From positions 1,736,001 to 1,800,000 of the forward strand of contig NZ_CP029289.2 in NCBI RefSeq assembly GCF_003201835.2: a stretch of DNA of 64,000 bases, written 5' to 3'. Shown here piece by piece: positions 12,797 through 21,196 of the stretch. This DNA comes from Acidianus brierleyi. Lineage in GTDB: Archaea > Thermoproteota > Thermoprotei_A > Sulfolobales > Sulfolobaceae. The notes beneath the pieces were generated by a model. The model did no database searches, had not been told where the DNA came from, and worked only from the letters and a program-made list of their open reading frames with translations. A program made the translations under genes and the position numbers. Numbering within the stretch: the first letter of the stretch is position 1; the number at the start of each line of letters is the position of its first letter.

Positions 12797-13732
12797 ATGA
12801 GTTTAATCAGTACCGACAAATATCCGTTCTTAAAATCGTTTGATGAAGCAATAAAAGATTATGGCGGAATAAAATTCTACGATATAATAGCTACTAATGG
12901 TCAAGTATTAAATGATGCAAAAGAAAGAATTAAAAAGATTCTCGAAGATTCTCCAGTAGAGTCTTTCAAAAGATATAGGTATTCTTCACTTGTCTTCTAT
13001 ACTGAGTTGTTAATCCTTGCCATAATGAACGATAGGAGAATAATAGAAAAAGTGCTTAAGAGAGAAGCTGAAAATTTTAGCAAAGAGATATCAGAAGAAA
13101 GTGAAGATCAATTTAAAGAATTATTAAAAAGATTGAAAGTGCCTATAGAATACAAGAAAATCTCATATCATAATGGTAACAGAAAAATTGAATTAAGTTA
13201 TGCTATAAACTTTATAAGTTATTTAACGCTTATAAGAAATTTAACAAATTCATCTCTATCCCTTTCTCAAAATATATTAAATAAAGGATATGTATATCTA
13301 GATAAAAATAAAGTATTGGAAATTTTAAAAAATACAATATATAATAAATTATATCAAAATATTAAACCAATTTCACTTTCAGAAATACCAGAAACTTTAA
13401 AGGATTTAATAATAGTTAAAAATGGCAAAACACCTCCTTGTATAGATGGACTGATAAGAAAGCAAAATAAGACTCCAGAAGAAATAAAAATTCTTATAGT
13501 GTATAAACTAGATATAAATACAGATTTAAATTCTATTATAACTTTTCTAAAAGAAAACGGTGTTCAAGAAGCAGAGAACTATATTAATGAAATACTTAGA
13601 AAGAAAGAAAAATACATTTTATACTCATGTAAACAAATGAAGGAAAAAAATTTATGTATTTCTGAATGCGGAGTAAAAAATCCATTACAGCTCTATTTCG
13701 GTAAACTAGACGATACTAAGAAAAATCTTTGA
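12797..13732 (+). CDS. priL: DNA primase large subunit PriL
   Basis: PriL partners PriS in synthesising replication primers. The 311-aa product has the family's all-helical N-terminal part and an Fe-S-type C-terminal region. Cys215 (PPCIDG), Cys278, Cys287 and Cys291 (LCISECG) are the four expected [4Fe-4S] ligands. The length matches Sulfolobus PriL (just over 300 aa). The gene diverges from metG, and its 3' end overlaps the convergent phospholipid-synthase gene by 40 bp. Confidence 0.92.
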   Translation: MSLISTDKYPFLKSFDEAIKDYGGIKFYDIIATNGQVLNDAKERIKKILEDSPVESFKRYRYSSLVFYTELLILAIMNDRRIIEKVLKREAENFSKEISEESEDQFKELLKRLKVPIEYKKISYHNGNRKIELSYAINFISYLTLIRNLTNSSLSLSQNILNKGYVYLDKNKVLEILKNTIYNKLYQNIKPISLSEIPETLKDLIIVKNGKTPPCIDGLIRKQNKTPEEIKILIVYKLDINTDLNSIITFLKENGVQEAENYINEILRKKEKYILYSCKQMKEKNLCISECGVKNPLQLYFGKLDDTKKNL

Positions 13733-14271
13733 ATAACCGTAATTGCAGATAATATTATAAAAATATAAAATATATATGTGGAAATCTGAAAATAAAACAT
13801 TGATATTAAAAGTATTATCATAATAAATATTAATCTTTCTCCTCTCTCGATTATCCCCTTACCTTCAGCTTTTATTCCTAATGACTCAGCTTTAGCTCTT
13901 AAATATGGTATAATTAATGATAATCCTACTAGGATAGCTACTAAATAGGATTGAAAACCCAAAAAACATAATGCTGATAAGAATAATGTGTCTTCTATTC
14001 TGTCTAAGGAAGAATCAAGAAAACTACCTAAAACACCAGCCTTTCCAGTTATTCTTGCTATTTCACCGTCTAACGCATCAGCCAAAGACGAAAATATAAT
14101 TAATACTAAACCATATAAAGGATTTCTAAACAGCATAATAATAATAAAATAAAGCAAAGCTAGAACTAAACCTATTATAGTCATTAAATTAGCAGATATT
14201 CCTAATTTTGATAAAGCAGAAGCTATAGGTCTTAAAATTTTTTTAGATTCTTTCCTTAGTCTAGTAATCAT
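13693..14271 (-). CDS. CDP-alcohol phosphatidyltransferase, probable archaetidylinositol-phosphate synthase
   Basis: This 192-aa membrane enzyme carries the complete CDP-alcohol phosphotransferase signature: D65, D68-G69, A72-R73, G82, D86 and D90 in DALDGEIAR and GSFLDSSLDR. It has about five or six membrane helices. In archaea related enzymes join CDP-archaeol to inositol-1-phosphate to make archaetidylinositol phosphate. The substrate is inferred from the archaeal context and the presence of an inositol-phosphate synthase gene at 21197-22225; other head groups are possible. TTTTTAAG about 26 nt upstream gives a leaderless start. Confidence 0.8.
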   Translation of the reverse strand: MITRLRKESKKILRPIASALSKLGISANLMTIIGLVLALLYFIIIMLFRNPLYGLVLIIFSSLADALDGEIARITGKAGVLGSFLDSSLDRIEDTLFLSALCFLGFQSYLVAILVGLSLIIPYLRAKAESLGIKAEGKGIIERGERLIFIMIILLISMFYFQISTYIFYIFIILSAITVIQRFFLVSSSLPK

Positions 14272-14327
14272 TCAGACCACTACTGTTTTAAACTTAAAAA
14301 TTGACATGAGTCTGAGAGAGGATAATA

Positions 14328-14642
14328 ATGAAAGCTAAAAAATTAATCCTCGTAACTTCAGATTCGCATCCTATGAATAAATCGTTTATAACTATTACTG
14401 AAGACTTGTCAAAAGAGCTAGGAATTGATAAGGAAATAAAAAATGAAGATTATAGTTTTCTATCAGATTACGGTGAGAAAGACGATTTTGGTATGAGTTG
14501 GCTTCCCCAATTATTTATAGAAACGGATGACGGAAAAATTACTCCTATACTTACACAAATGCCGTTTGGAAAAGATCTAAAGCCAGATGAAGAAGAAGCC
14601 AAAAGAGAAGCTCTTAATAAAATTAAAAATCTAATATCATAA
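14328..14642 (+). CDS. Uncharacterised 104-aa protein
   Basis: I do not recognise this protein. It is acidic and cysteine-free, with a mixed alpha/beta pattern (LILVTSDSH strand start, LPQLFIETDDGKITPILTQMP hairpin, helical C-terminus). The layout is reminiscent of a thioredoxin-like fold without active-site cysteines, but that is speculation. It has a purine-rich GAGAGG about 7 nt before the ATG and heads a three-gene operon with the lysine methyltransferase, whose start follows 10 nt after its stop. Confidence 0.7.
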   Translation: MKAKKLILVTSDSHPMNKSFITITEDLSKELGIDKEIKNEDYSFLSDYGEKDDFGMSWLPQLFIETDDGKITPILTQMPFGKDLKPDEEEAKREALNKIKNLIS

Positions 14643-14652
14643 CTAATCATAA

Positions 14653-15147
14653 GTGAGAAAATTGAGCTATACACCTCACGTACCATACGTTCCAACACCA
14701 GATAAAGTAGTAAAGAAAATGCTAGAAATAGCAAAAGTAGGACCAGAAGACGTAGTATATGATTTAGGCTGTGGAGATGGAAGAATAGTTATAACAGCAG
14801 TTAAAGATTTTAATGCAAAAAAAGCAGTAGGCATTGATATAAACGATGAAAGAATTCAAGAAGCTACTAAAAATGTAAAAGAAAACGGCGTAGAAGGCAA
14901 AGTATTTATTAGAAAAGGCAATTTCTTCGAAGAGAATATTTCTGAAGCCACTGTAGTAACAATGTTCTTATTAACAAACGTCAACGAAATGTTAAGACCC
15001 AAGCTAGAAACGGAATTAAAACCAGGAACCAGAGTAGTTTCACATGAGTTCGAGATGAGAGGATGGACTCCAAAAGAAGTAGTTAAGGTAGAAGATGGCA
15101 ACATGAACCATATAGTTTACCTTTACGTTATAGGTGAAAATAAGTGA
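14653..15147 (+). CDS. aKMT-type protein lysine methyltransferase
   Basis: This is a small SAM-dependent methyltransferase of about 161 aa. The proline-rich start PHVPYVPTPDKVV, motif I VVYDLGCGDGRI, the acidic loop VGIDIND and the segment TVVTMFLLTNVNEML closely resemble aKMT, the broad-specificity lysine methyltransferase of Sulfolobus islandicus that modifies many chromatin and housekeeping proteins. I recognise it from memory of that sequence. A GTG at 14653 is in frame, but a TTG at 14662 gives MSYTPHVPYVP, which aligns with the known N-terminus and may be the true start. Its TGA overlaps the next gene's GTG. Confidence 0.88.
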   Translation: MRKLSYTPHVPYVPTPDKVVKKMLEIAKVGPEDVVYDLGCGDGRIVITAVKDFNAKKAVGIDINDERIQEATKNVKENGVEGKVFIRKGNFFEENISEATVVTMFLLTNVNEMLRPKLETELKPGTRVVSHEFEMRGWTPKEVVKVEDGNMNHIVYLYVIGENK

Positions 15148-15572
15148 AAGTATTAATATTAAAGAGCGAAACAGGAAAAATAACATCAGAAAAGACTATA
15201 GATGGAAATATAGGAGACGTAGTAAAGCAAGTTGCTTCAGACGCGCTCAAAGAATGGAATGAGATGACTTCAGATTTTACTATAATGAAGGATACGCAAG
15301 AAGCTAGAATACCGTTACCTCTAAAACCAGATGTATACGAAGCAGTAAAGAGCTTTCTAAGTGGGAAAGATAAAACATCGGCTATCTTAAGAATACCAAT
15401 TTATATTATAAGTTTTGACAATATGTGGAAAGAAGACGATTATCAAGATAATAAGGTATATGTTGTATCTTACTATCTTGACGATAATCTAAAGAACGAA
15501 CTATTAGAATATGCAAAACAAGCTACTTCTGCTCAAAAAATAGAAGAACAAGGAGAAGAAGAGGAAGAATAG
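15144..15572 (+). CDS. Uncharacterised protein, probable DUF2286 family
   Basis: The 142-aa product starts MKVLILKSETGKITSEKTI and contains RIPLPLKPDVYEAVKSFL and RIPIYIISFDNMW. This pattern recalls a Sulfolobales-restricted family annotated DUF2286. The C-terminus is a run of glutamates (EEQGEEEEE). No catalytic residues are apparent. It starts with a GTG overlapping the methyltransferase stop, so the two are translationally coupled and may act together. Confidence 0.7.
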   Translation: MKVLILKSETGKITSEKTIDGNIGDVVKQVASDALKEWNEMTSDFTIMKDTQEARIPLPLKPDVYEAVKSFLSGKDKTSAILRIPIYIISFDNMWKEDDYQDNKVYVVSYYLDDNLKNELLEYAKQATSAQKIEEQGEEEEE

Positions 15573-15628
15573 TCCTAATAATATATTTCCCTAATTAAAA
15601 AATATTTGTAAGCTATTATTAACCTCCC

Positions 15629-18250
15629 TTAATTTTTAAAAAATGAATCTATTGAAATTGTGGACTCTATTTCATCCCAATTGATTCCTAATGATCTCAA
15701 TAACTGTTCAAAGGTACTCCTTACTGCATCATAATATTTATCTATGTCGACTTCTGAAAGTTTAGCAAGTTGAACTGGTTTAACTCCTTCTTTACTTTTA
15801 ACTTTTACAAATGATATTATGTCTCTGGGTAATACTTGGACTCCAAAAGCTCTTAATTGCGCTGCTGCTTTAACATGTTGTGGAGTATTTTTAGTATAGG
15901 ATTCTACACTCTTAGACAACATCACCCTAAATGCTAATTGATCTAGGTTGAATCCTTTATTTCTTAACTTATCATATATATCCTTGATCTTCTCTTTAAC
16001 TTCTTTCTTCGCTTCTTCTAAATCACTTGGAGAATTAATAGTCATCATAAGATCTTTAACTTCTTTAAATGATTCTTTTAGAAATTCTGGAGTATTTCTC
16101 TTTTTCACTAACATACCTTTTATGTCAACAGTAGAATCTGTAAATATTCCAAAATAGTTCTTCTTTAGTCCAGAAAATGCTACAAATTTATAACTTTTAT
16201 CAAGCTCCAAATCTAGTTTAAAAGTCTGTTTTACCCAACTTACAACTTCTTGCATTTTTTCAGGAGTAGGTTGATATATAAATAAAGAATCAGTATCACC
16301 ATACAAAACTCTCATACCTAAGTCTTGAGCTTTTTTAACCGTACTAGTAATAACGTATCTTCCTAAAGCTGTTACGCTCTCTGCCACTGCTGGTGCATAT
16401 AATGGGAATGTCTCGGCTCCAAAAACTCCATATGTAGCATTTATAAATACTTTCATGCCTCTTTGAACAACATCGTAAAGCATCTTGTGCTCTTGATCGG
16501 CGTTAGAATGCTTTGCTTTTTTCTTATATATCTTTACTCTAAAATCTCTGAGTAATCCAGTCATTACGGCTGTGATTCCTGGTTTATCCATGCATACTAC
16601 ATGCAAAACTTCCCCAGTTTCGTCCTTCACTTCATATGGTTTCTTGCACTCTTCAAGATCTACAGTCTCATAACTTAAATTCCAATTCCGTATGATAGAC
16701 GGGTACAGAGAAGCAAAATCAAGTACTGTTACGTTAAAGAATACGCCTACTGGAGGATTTATCACTACTGCGCCCTTGTATCCTTTACCTTTTATGACAG
16801 CAGCTGTTTTTAATCTCGATGTTCTTTCCAAAATTTCCTCTTTTAGAGGGATTAACCAATTTCTTCTCCTATGTTCCCAATAATAGAGATTCTTTACCCA
16901 TGCCGATATCTCAGTTCTCGTTAGCTCCTCTATACCTAATTTAGATATTCTTGAGAATAGTACTATTAATTTCCAGACTATTTCATTATTAAATGTAGTT
17001 AATTTTAATGTTATTTCAGAATCTCTAAAGTTATACTGAATTAATTTAGTTAAATTCAGATCGCTTATATTAGAATCTATTTTAACTTTAGATAAACCTA
17101 ATAAAGCTGATGCAACTGCGTCTAAACTATATTCACTGTATTTTCCTTCAAATGCATAATTCCTTACAGCTTTATTGAAGAAAAATCTATAAAGATCTAT
17201 ATGAAAGCCTGCCAAAAATTTGGTTTCTCTATTTCCTATTTCAAAAGGTATCTCTTCAGGGAAGAAACCCAATTTCAATGCTCTAAAATATATATATGGA
17301 ATATCGAAGTCGTCCCCATTAAATGTTAAAATCAATGGAAAATCCACTATAATATCAAAAAATCGTTTAAGTAATTCTTCTTCAGTTTTAAAATACTCTA
17401 CAGATATGCCTTCGTTAGAAGTATTTCCTTGCTCAACATCTGGTCTCTCTATTAATAAGACTTTCTTAGTCCCATCAGTACCTGCAATAGAGATGCTTAT
17501 AATAGGAAATTCTGCCTTGATTGGATCTGGTACTCTACCCTTCATTGGTGTAAAAACTTCTATATCTATAGCTGCACGCTTAATAGAAGGCACGTCAGAT
17601 TCAAAAAGTGGTGCCCACGTTAATGCTGTTTCTTTAGTCATCTCATCGGAATCAGCAAATGCTTGTTTAACTTCCTCTACATCAACACTTGGAGAAAGAG
17701 CGTTTAATTTACCTTTATTTATAGCATATGGCATCCCTGGAATAAGGTTCAGATCATAGATATAGTTATTATAATATTTTATATGGGCTTCATAAGCTCT
17801 AGGCACATGATTCCTCATTCTTTTTACTGCTAGAGGATCTTTAACTACTATTTTTGTGAGCCTTACTTTCTTTCCAGTATATGGATCTATCTTATATACA
17901 ACTTCTAAATGATCAAACGATGAATCTTTTACTATCTTAGCGATCTTTCTTACTTGTTCTGGATCTAAATCTACTAAAAAGTAAGATTTATGTCCAGTAT
18001 TATCGTAAAAACTATGCACATCCTTTTTTTCAGGATCATATAATTTACAGAAAGCTTTCCCTTTTTTTCCATCATAATCTACAGCCAACAAGTAATATGT
18101 TCTCCCATCCTCTGCTTCAGGCAACCAAACTTTTCCTTTCTGTCTATAGTTTTCTACATTCTCAGTATCTTCATTAGATTTAACAGACTTAGCATTTCCT
18201 TTTTCAGCACTTTGCATTGAAAAATCAAAGAGAGTTATCTGTTTAGCCAC
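15629..18250 (-). CDS. Replicative DNA polymerase B1 (family B)
   Basis: This 873-aa family B polymerase matches Sulfolobus PolB1/Dpo1 in length. The N-terminal LFDFS segment is followed by the 3'-5' exonuclease motifs: Exo I AAIDIEVF near residue 227, Exo II FNGDDFD, and Exo III YSLDAVAS. Polymerase motif A DFASLYPSI (about 512), motif B KVFINATYGVFGAE and motif C YGDTDS (about 648) are intact, so both activities should be present. It starts at a GTG (18250) with a TATA box 28 nt upstream, a leaderless gene. No intein or frameshift is visible. Confidence 0.96.
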   Translation of the reverse strand: MAKQITLFDFSMQSAEKGNAKSVKSNEDTENVENYRQKGKVWLPEAEDGRTYYLLAVDYDGKKGKAFCKLYDPEKKDVHSFYDNTGHKSYFLVDLDPEQVRKIAKIVKDSSFDHLEVVYKIDPYTGKKVRLTKIVVKDPLAVKRMRNHVPRAYEAHIKYYNNYIYDLNLIPGMPYAINKGKLNALSPSVDVEEVKQAFADSDEMTKETALTWAPLFESDVPSIKRAAIDIEVFTPMKGRVPDPIKAEFPIISISIAGTDGTKKVLLIERPDVEQGNTSNEGISVEYFKTEEELLKRFFDIIVDFPLILTFNGDDFDIPYIYFRALKLGFFPEEIPFEIGNRETKFLAGFHIDLYRFFFNKAVRNYAFEGKYSEYSLDAVASALLGLSKVKIDSNISDLNLTKLIQYNFRDSEITLKLTTFNNEIVWKLIVLFSRISKLGIEELTRTEISAWVKNLYYWEHRRRNWLIPLKEEILERTSRLKTAAVIKGKGYKGAVVINPPVGVFFNVTVLDFASLYPSIIRNWNLSYETVDLEECKKPYEVKDETGEVLHVVCMDKPGITAVMTGLLRDFRVKIYKKKAKHSNADQEHKMLYDVVQRGMKVFINATYGVFGAETFPLYAPAVAESVTALGRYVITSTVKKAQDLGMRVLYGDTDSLFIYQPTPEKMQEVVSWVKQTFKLDLELDKSYKFVAFSGLKKNYFGIFTDSTVDIKGMLVKKRNTPEFLKESFKEVKDLMMTINSPSDLEEAKKEVKEKIKDIYDKLRNKGFNLDQLAFRVMLSKSVESYTKNTPQHVKAAAQLRAFGVQVLPRDIISFVKVKSKEGVKPVQLAKLSEVDIDKYYDAVRSTFEQLLRSLGINWDEIESTISIDSFFKN

Positions 18251-18275
18251 AATATAACTATTATACTAAAAAACT

Positions 18276-18281
18276 CTATAA
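18276..18281 (-). promoter_or_regulatory. TATA box of the polymerase B1 gene
   Basis: On the minus strand GCTTATAGAG is centred 28 nt upstream of the GTG at 18250, the spacing of a leaderless archaeal promoter. Confidence 0.6.
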
Positions 18282-18332
18282 GCGTTAATGCGCGTTTGCT
18301 TTAATAATTTAGTATTCAAATATTGAAATAAT

Positions 18333-18407
18333 GGACCCATAGCTCAGCCAGGATAGAGTGTCGGCCTGCGAAGCCGATGGTCCCGGGTTCGAATCCCGGT
18401 GGGTCCG
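18333..18407 (+). tRNA. tRNA-Arg(GCG)
   Basis: The sequence folds as a complete tRNA: acceptor GGACCCA/TGGGTCC, D stem GCTC with a G-U closing pair, anticodon stem TCGGC/GCCGA, T arm CCGGG-TTCGAAT-CCCGG and discriminator G. The anticodon loop CTGCGAA gives GCG, reading CGC and CGU arginine codons. There is no intron, and CCA is not encoded. An A/T-rich promoter-like box near 18303-18309 is about 27 nt upstream. Confidence 0.95.
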
Positions 18408-18607
18408 TGACTATTACTTAAATTGAAAGAATTTCTCTATTTATGCAATGACAACGTTGGTAACGAGTAAAAAGCGCAAAAATATTTCTACTACATATAT
18501 GGAAAAATGACTATGAAAGTAGAATTAACAATAAATCTTATAATACTAATAAAAGCAATAGAATTATATGGTAATTTTTAGTTTCGATATAGACCTAGAA
18601 TCCATTT

Positions 18608-18668
18608 TTCGATATTATATAGATACTAAATGAACCCTATTGGAACGTATTAGCAATATAGTATCGAA
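18608..18668. repeat. Imperfect inverted repeat with a third motif copy upstream
   Basis: TTCGATATTATAT (18608-18620) and its near-perfect reverse complement ATATAGTATCGAA (18656-18668) match at 12 of 13 positions across a 35-bp spacer. The one mismatch is a G-U pair in RNA. A further direct copy of TTCGATAT lies at 18583-18590, 25 bp before the first. It could be an operator, an RNA hairpin or a relic of a small mobile element; the sequence does not decide. Confidence 0.45.
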
Positions 18669-18746
18669 TTTTCATTTCATAGTTAATATTTTTATATTAT
18701 ATATTTTCCTATTAAAAATATTTGAAACTAAATTTGGGTAAATGCT

Positions 18747-18754
18747 TATAAATA
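18747..18754 (+). promoter_or_regulatory. Promoter of the 767-aa surface protein
   Basis: GCTTATAAATA is a strong archaeal TATA element. Its centre is about 31 nt before the ATG at 18782, predicting a very short leader of about 5 nt, and an A-rich stretch precedes it. The quality of the box fits an abundant surface protein. Confidence 0.65.
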
Positions 18755-18781
18755 CTTCATCCCTTACAAACTTGAGAAAAA

Positions 18782-21085
18782 ATGGCAGATACAAAAATTA
18801 TAGGTTTCGCAGTAGTTATTATAATATTGTTAATAGCTGCATCAATAGGTTTTTATGAATATTCTTCTGTTTCTTCAAAATATGCTAGTCTACAGAGCTC
18901 ATATACATCATTAAGTTCTAGTCTTTCGGCTGCTCAGGCTAATGCTACTTATTATAAAACACTAGCAAAAGATAACTATACCCAATACCTAAGAATAATG
19001 TCTAACTATACAAGCTTGAAAAGTATGTATGCAGCTCTTGAACATAACTACACTATGCTTCAAGAGATGTACAAGCAACTTGAAGCTAACTACTCTAAAT
19101 TAATCTCAGAAAAAGTATCTCAAGAATATCTTCAAGGCGCAGCGTTAGATACTGCATTTGAGTTCTGGGATGGAATAGCTATAGAATCTCCGTCTGATGT
19201 TTTACCTTTCCTAGCCTCTAACTTTACTGCGACGATTACAGGTGTACCATTTTCAGGAACTTACAATCTTCAATCATTTAACTCAACGTGGCTATCTAAT
19301 TTCTTCAGTAATTATGAAACTGTATACTTCTACACTACAGCCTTACCTACAATAACTATGATAAATAATACTACATATGAAATAACAGCTGTAGCACAAT
19401 ATTTTGTAGCACCTACAAATGATCCAGTCTATCTTCAAGTATTTAACGCATCAATATCTCTATATATTCAAATAATAAGTGGAAAGCCAGAAATAACTAG
19501 TATGAATTGGACAGGAAATGAAGTAGCCCCATCAGAAGTAATAGCAGGATATCCATCTCAGCATTTAATGCAAGCTAATCAAGTTACTGATGAAGTTCTA
19601 TCAGAAGTAAATGGACTTGGAGCTGAATTTGCTCCGTCTACAATAGCTATGTACTTTAGTCCTAATGCTGAATTAAAGATACAAGGAACTTTACCTCCTG
19701 GTCTAAAGAATGGAACATATACTGGTATATCAAATATTGAAGGATTCTTTAGTAACTGGGATAGCTACTTTATATTCGCAGCAGAGTACGCTCAGAATTT
19801 ATTACCAAATGGGACAGCCATACCTCCATCAGTAAATGTAACGTTATCGCCAACTGGGACTAGTGCAGTAGTAGTTGCAAATGTAACACCATTCATAGGT
19901 TTTGTGAATCAAGGAGAACCAGGTTTTCCAGGAATATATGACATTCATGTAGATCTTATAGCATATTTACAATATAATTCAACTACAGCATCATGGCAAA
20001 TAACTAACGAAACATGGAACGTTATGAATATCCCAATATCCCAAGATACAATATATTATAATCTTAATCAACCAATATTTAAGGTAATTAAAGAAGATAC
20101 TACTCTAGTTAATGCAACCCAAGGAGCTATACTACAAGCAGGTAACATTATAACTATAATTCAGCCAGGAACTTATGCCGCATTGCCTAACGGGACTATG
20201 CTATCTGAATACAATTTCTCATTGATAATATTTAGTCTACAAGCAGTATATCCACCTGCGTTAGATTTCTTCAATTTGACACCTACATATGCGTTCGCAT
20301 TTGCAATAAATGGACACATATCCCCACAATATTCTTTAGTGACTCCTTCTAAACTAGCTTCTCCTGCAATAACTATAGTATATGGCTCAGATACCTGGAC
20401 AAGCTGGACATGGTTTGGCGGAACATTCAATGGTACTGCATACATAGGTGGAAGCTATAAGTTTGCAGACAACTGGATATATGGAGATAATGTATTAGTA
20501 AATATTCAGTTCTTTAAGCCAGTATTATGGATATTCGAGGCATCACAGACACCTATAAAGACTCCACCAATGCCAGTAAATGTTTCTGTATCTCAAGCAT
20601 ACGGATTAACTCCAATAAACGCATATTCCTATGAAATAAACGCAACACAGGGAGGAGTAGTAACTGCAGGAAATACTTTAGTAGTAATCAAACCAGGAAC
20701 AATAATAAAGACTCCAACAGCAAATCTTACTGAATATAACTTCTCAATAGTATATTATGCTACAAGTAACTTACCAAGCCCTGGTGATAATCAAGAACCT
20801 TTCATAGCTTTTGCATATGCTATAAATGGAAACGTAACATTTAGTTATACTGCAACTCAACCATTCATTACAGTTATAACTACACCAAGCCATAATGCCG
20901 AAATGTGGACATGGAACTCTAAAGGATATATCTTTAGAGACCCCATTATAATAGGCAACGGAATATTAGTAAATCTAACATTTATTAAACCAGTACCATG
21001 GATAATAACATTGCCTGAGATCACAACATCAACTACTTCTACTACGTCAACTACTTCAACAACTTCTTCAGCCTATTGGGCATAA
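18782..21085 (+). CDS. Large N-anchored, probably glycosylated surface protein
   Basis: I do not recognise the 767-aa protein by name. Residues 7-26 form an N-terminal membrane anchor or uncleaved signal. Residues 27-110 are serine/tyrosine-rich heptads likely to form a coiled-coil stalk (for example LQSSYTSLSSSLSAAQ). Two NTF2/SnoaL-like alpha+beta domains follow (about 115-245 and 265-410, the first with AALDTAFEFWDGIA). Then comes a tandem repeat: TQGAILQAGNIITIIQPGT near 445 is echoed by TQGGVVTAGNTLVVIKPGT near 640. The tail is TTSTTS repeats. Numerous N-x-S/T sites point to extracellular glycosylation. It stands alone with a strong promoter and a T-rich terminator. A pseudoperiplasmic binding or adhesion role is only inference. 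Confidence 0.75.
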   Translation: MADTKIIGFAVVIIILLIAASIGFYEYSSVSSKYASLQSSYTSLSSSLSAAQANATYYKTLAKDNYTQYLRIMSNYTSLKSMYAALEHNYTMLQEMYKQLEANYSKLISEKVSQEYLQGAALDTAFEFWDGIAIESPSDVLPFLASNFTATITGVPFSGTYNLQSFNSTWLSNFFSNYETVYFYTTALPTITMINNTTYEITAVAQYFVAPTNDPVYLQVFNASISLYIQIISGKPEITSMNWTGNEVAPSEVIAGYPSQHLMQANQVTDEVLSEVNGLGAEFAPSTIAMYFSPNAELKIQGTLPPGLKNGTYTGISNIEGFFSNWDSYFIFAAEYAQNLLPNGTAIPPSVNVTLSPTGTSAVVVANVTPFIGFVNQGEPGFPGIYDIHVDLIAYLQYNSTTASWQITNETWNVMNIPISQDTIYYNLNQPIFKVIKEDTTLVNATQGAILQAGNIITIIQPGTYAALPNGTMLSEYNFSLIIFSLQAVYPPALDFFNLTPTYAFAFAINGHISPQYSLVTPSKLASPAITIVYGSDTWTSWTWFGGTFNGTAYIGGSYKFADNWIYGDNVLVNIQFFKPVLWIFEASQTPIKTPPMPVNVSVSQAYGLTPINAYSYEINATQGGVVTAGNTLVVIKPGTIIKTPTANLTEYNFSIVYYATSNLPSPGDNQEPFIAFAYAINGNVTFSYTATQPFITVITTPSHNAEMWTWNSKGYIFRDPIIIGNGILVNLTFIKPVPWIITLPEITTSTTSTTSTTSTTSSAYWA

Positions 21086-21092
21086 AAATACA

Positions 21093-21120
21093 ATTTATTT
21101 TTTTATCTCTCTTTTTTATT
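21093..21120 (+). terminator. T-rich terminator after the surface-protein gene
   Basis: The 28 nt starting 8 nt after the stop codon hold two runs of six or seven Ts separated by pyrimidines, the usual archaeal intrinsic termination signal. Confidence 0.6.
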
Positions 21121-21129
21121 TAAAATAAT

Positions 21130-21192
21130 TTCCTTTCAGTTCTCACACGGAAAGCATCACAGCTCAGTCCGGGGTTCAGTCATCATTTCAAT
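21130..21192 (-). ncRNA. C/D box sRNA (2'-O-methylation guide)
   Basis: On the minus strand, in order: box C ATGATGA (21186-21180), a 12-nt guide CTGAACCCCGGA, box D' CTGA (21167-21164), a 3-nt spacer, box C' GTGATGC (21160-21154), a 14-nt guide TTTCCGTGTGAGAA, and box D CTGA (21139-21136). Box sequences and spacings are those of archaeal C/D sRNAs, and the patch is clearly more G+C-rich than its surroundings. Box C begins 10 nt after the ino1 stop codon on the same strand, so it may be processed from that mRNA's 3' end. Guide 1 is complementary to UCCGGGGUUCAG, which looks like a tRNA T arm; guide 2's target is unknown to me. Confidence 0.85.
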
Positions 21193-21196
21193 TTAA

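Larger units (their letters stand above)
18408..18781. other. 374-bp intergenic region without a supportable gene
   Basis: Between tRNA-Arg and the surface-protein gene the DNA is about three-quarters A/T with stops in all frames. The longest start-to-stop frame is 24 codons (18507-18581, hydrophobic), which I do not regard as a gene. It holds a repeated TTCGATA motif and an inverted repeat, listed separately. The right end carries the promoter of the downstream gene. Confidence 0.6.

Noticed and set aside
17220..17759. 179-codon open frame on the plus strand inside the polymerase B1 gene
   Set aside because: It lies wholly antisense to a highly conserved coding region, has no promoter or ribosome binding site, and its composition mirrors the polymerase codons.
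18507..18581. Short hydrophobic frame (24 codons) in the 374-bp gap after tRNA-Arg
   Set aside because: Too short, no ribosome binding site, no known small-protein pattern; length is expected by chance in A/T-rich DNA.
18333..18781. Integrated element at tRNA-Arg
   Set aside because: The tRNA is complete, no duplicate of its 3' end is found downstream, and no integrase or viral gene is present.
20173..20445. 90-codon minus-strand frame inside the surface-protein gene
   Set aside because: Antisense to repeat-domain coding sequence with no promoter; a shadow of biased codon use.
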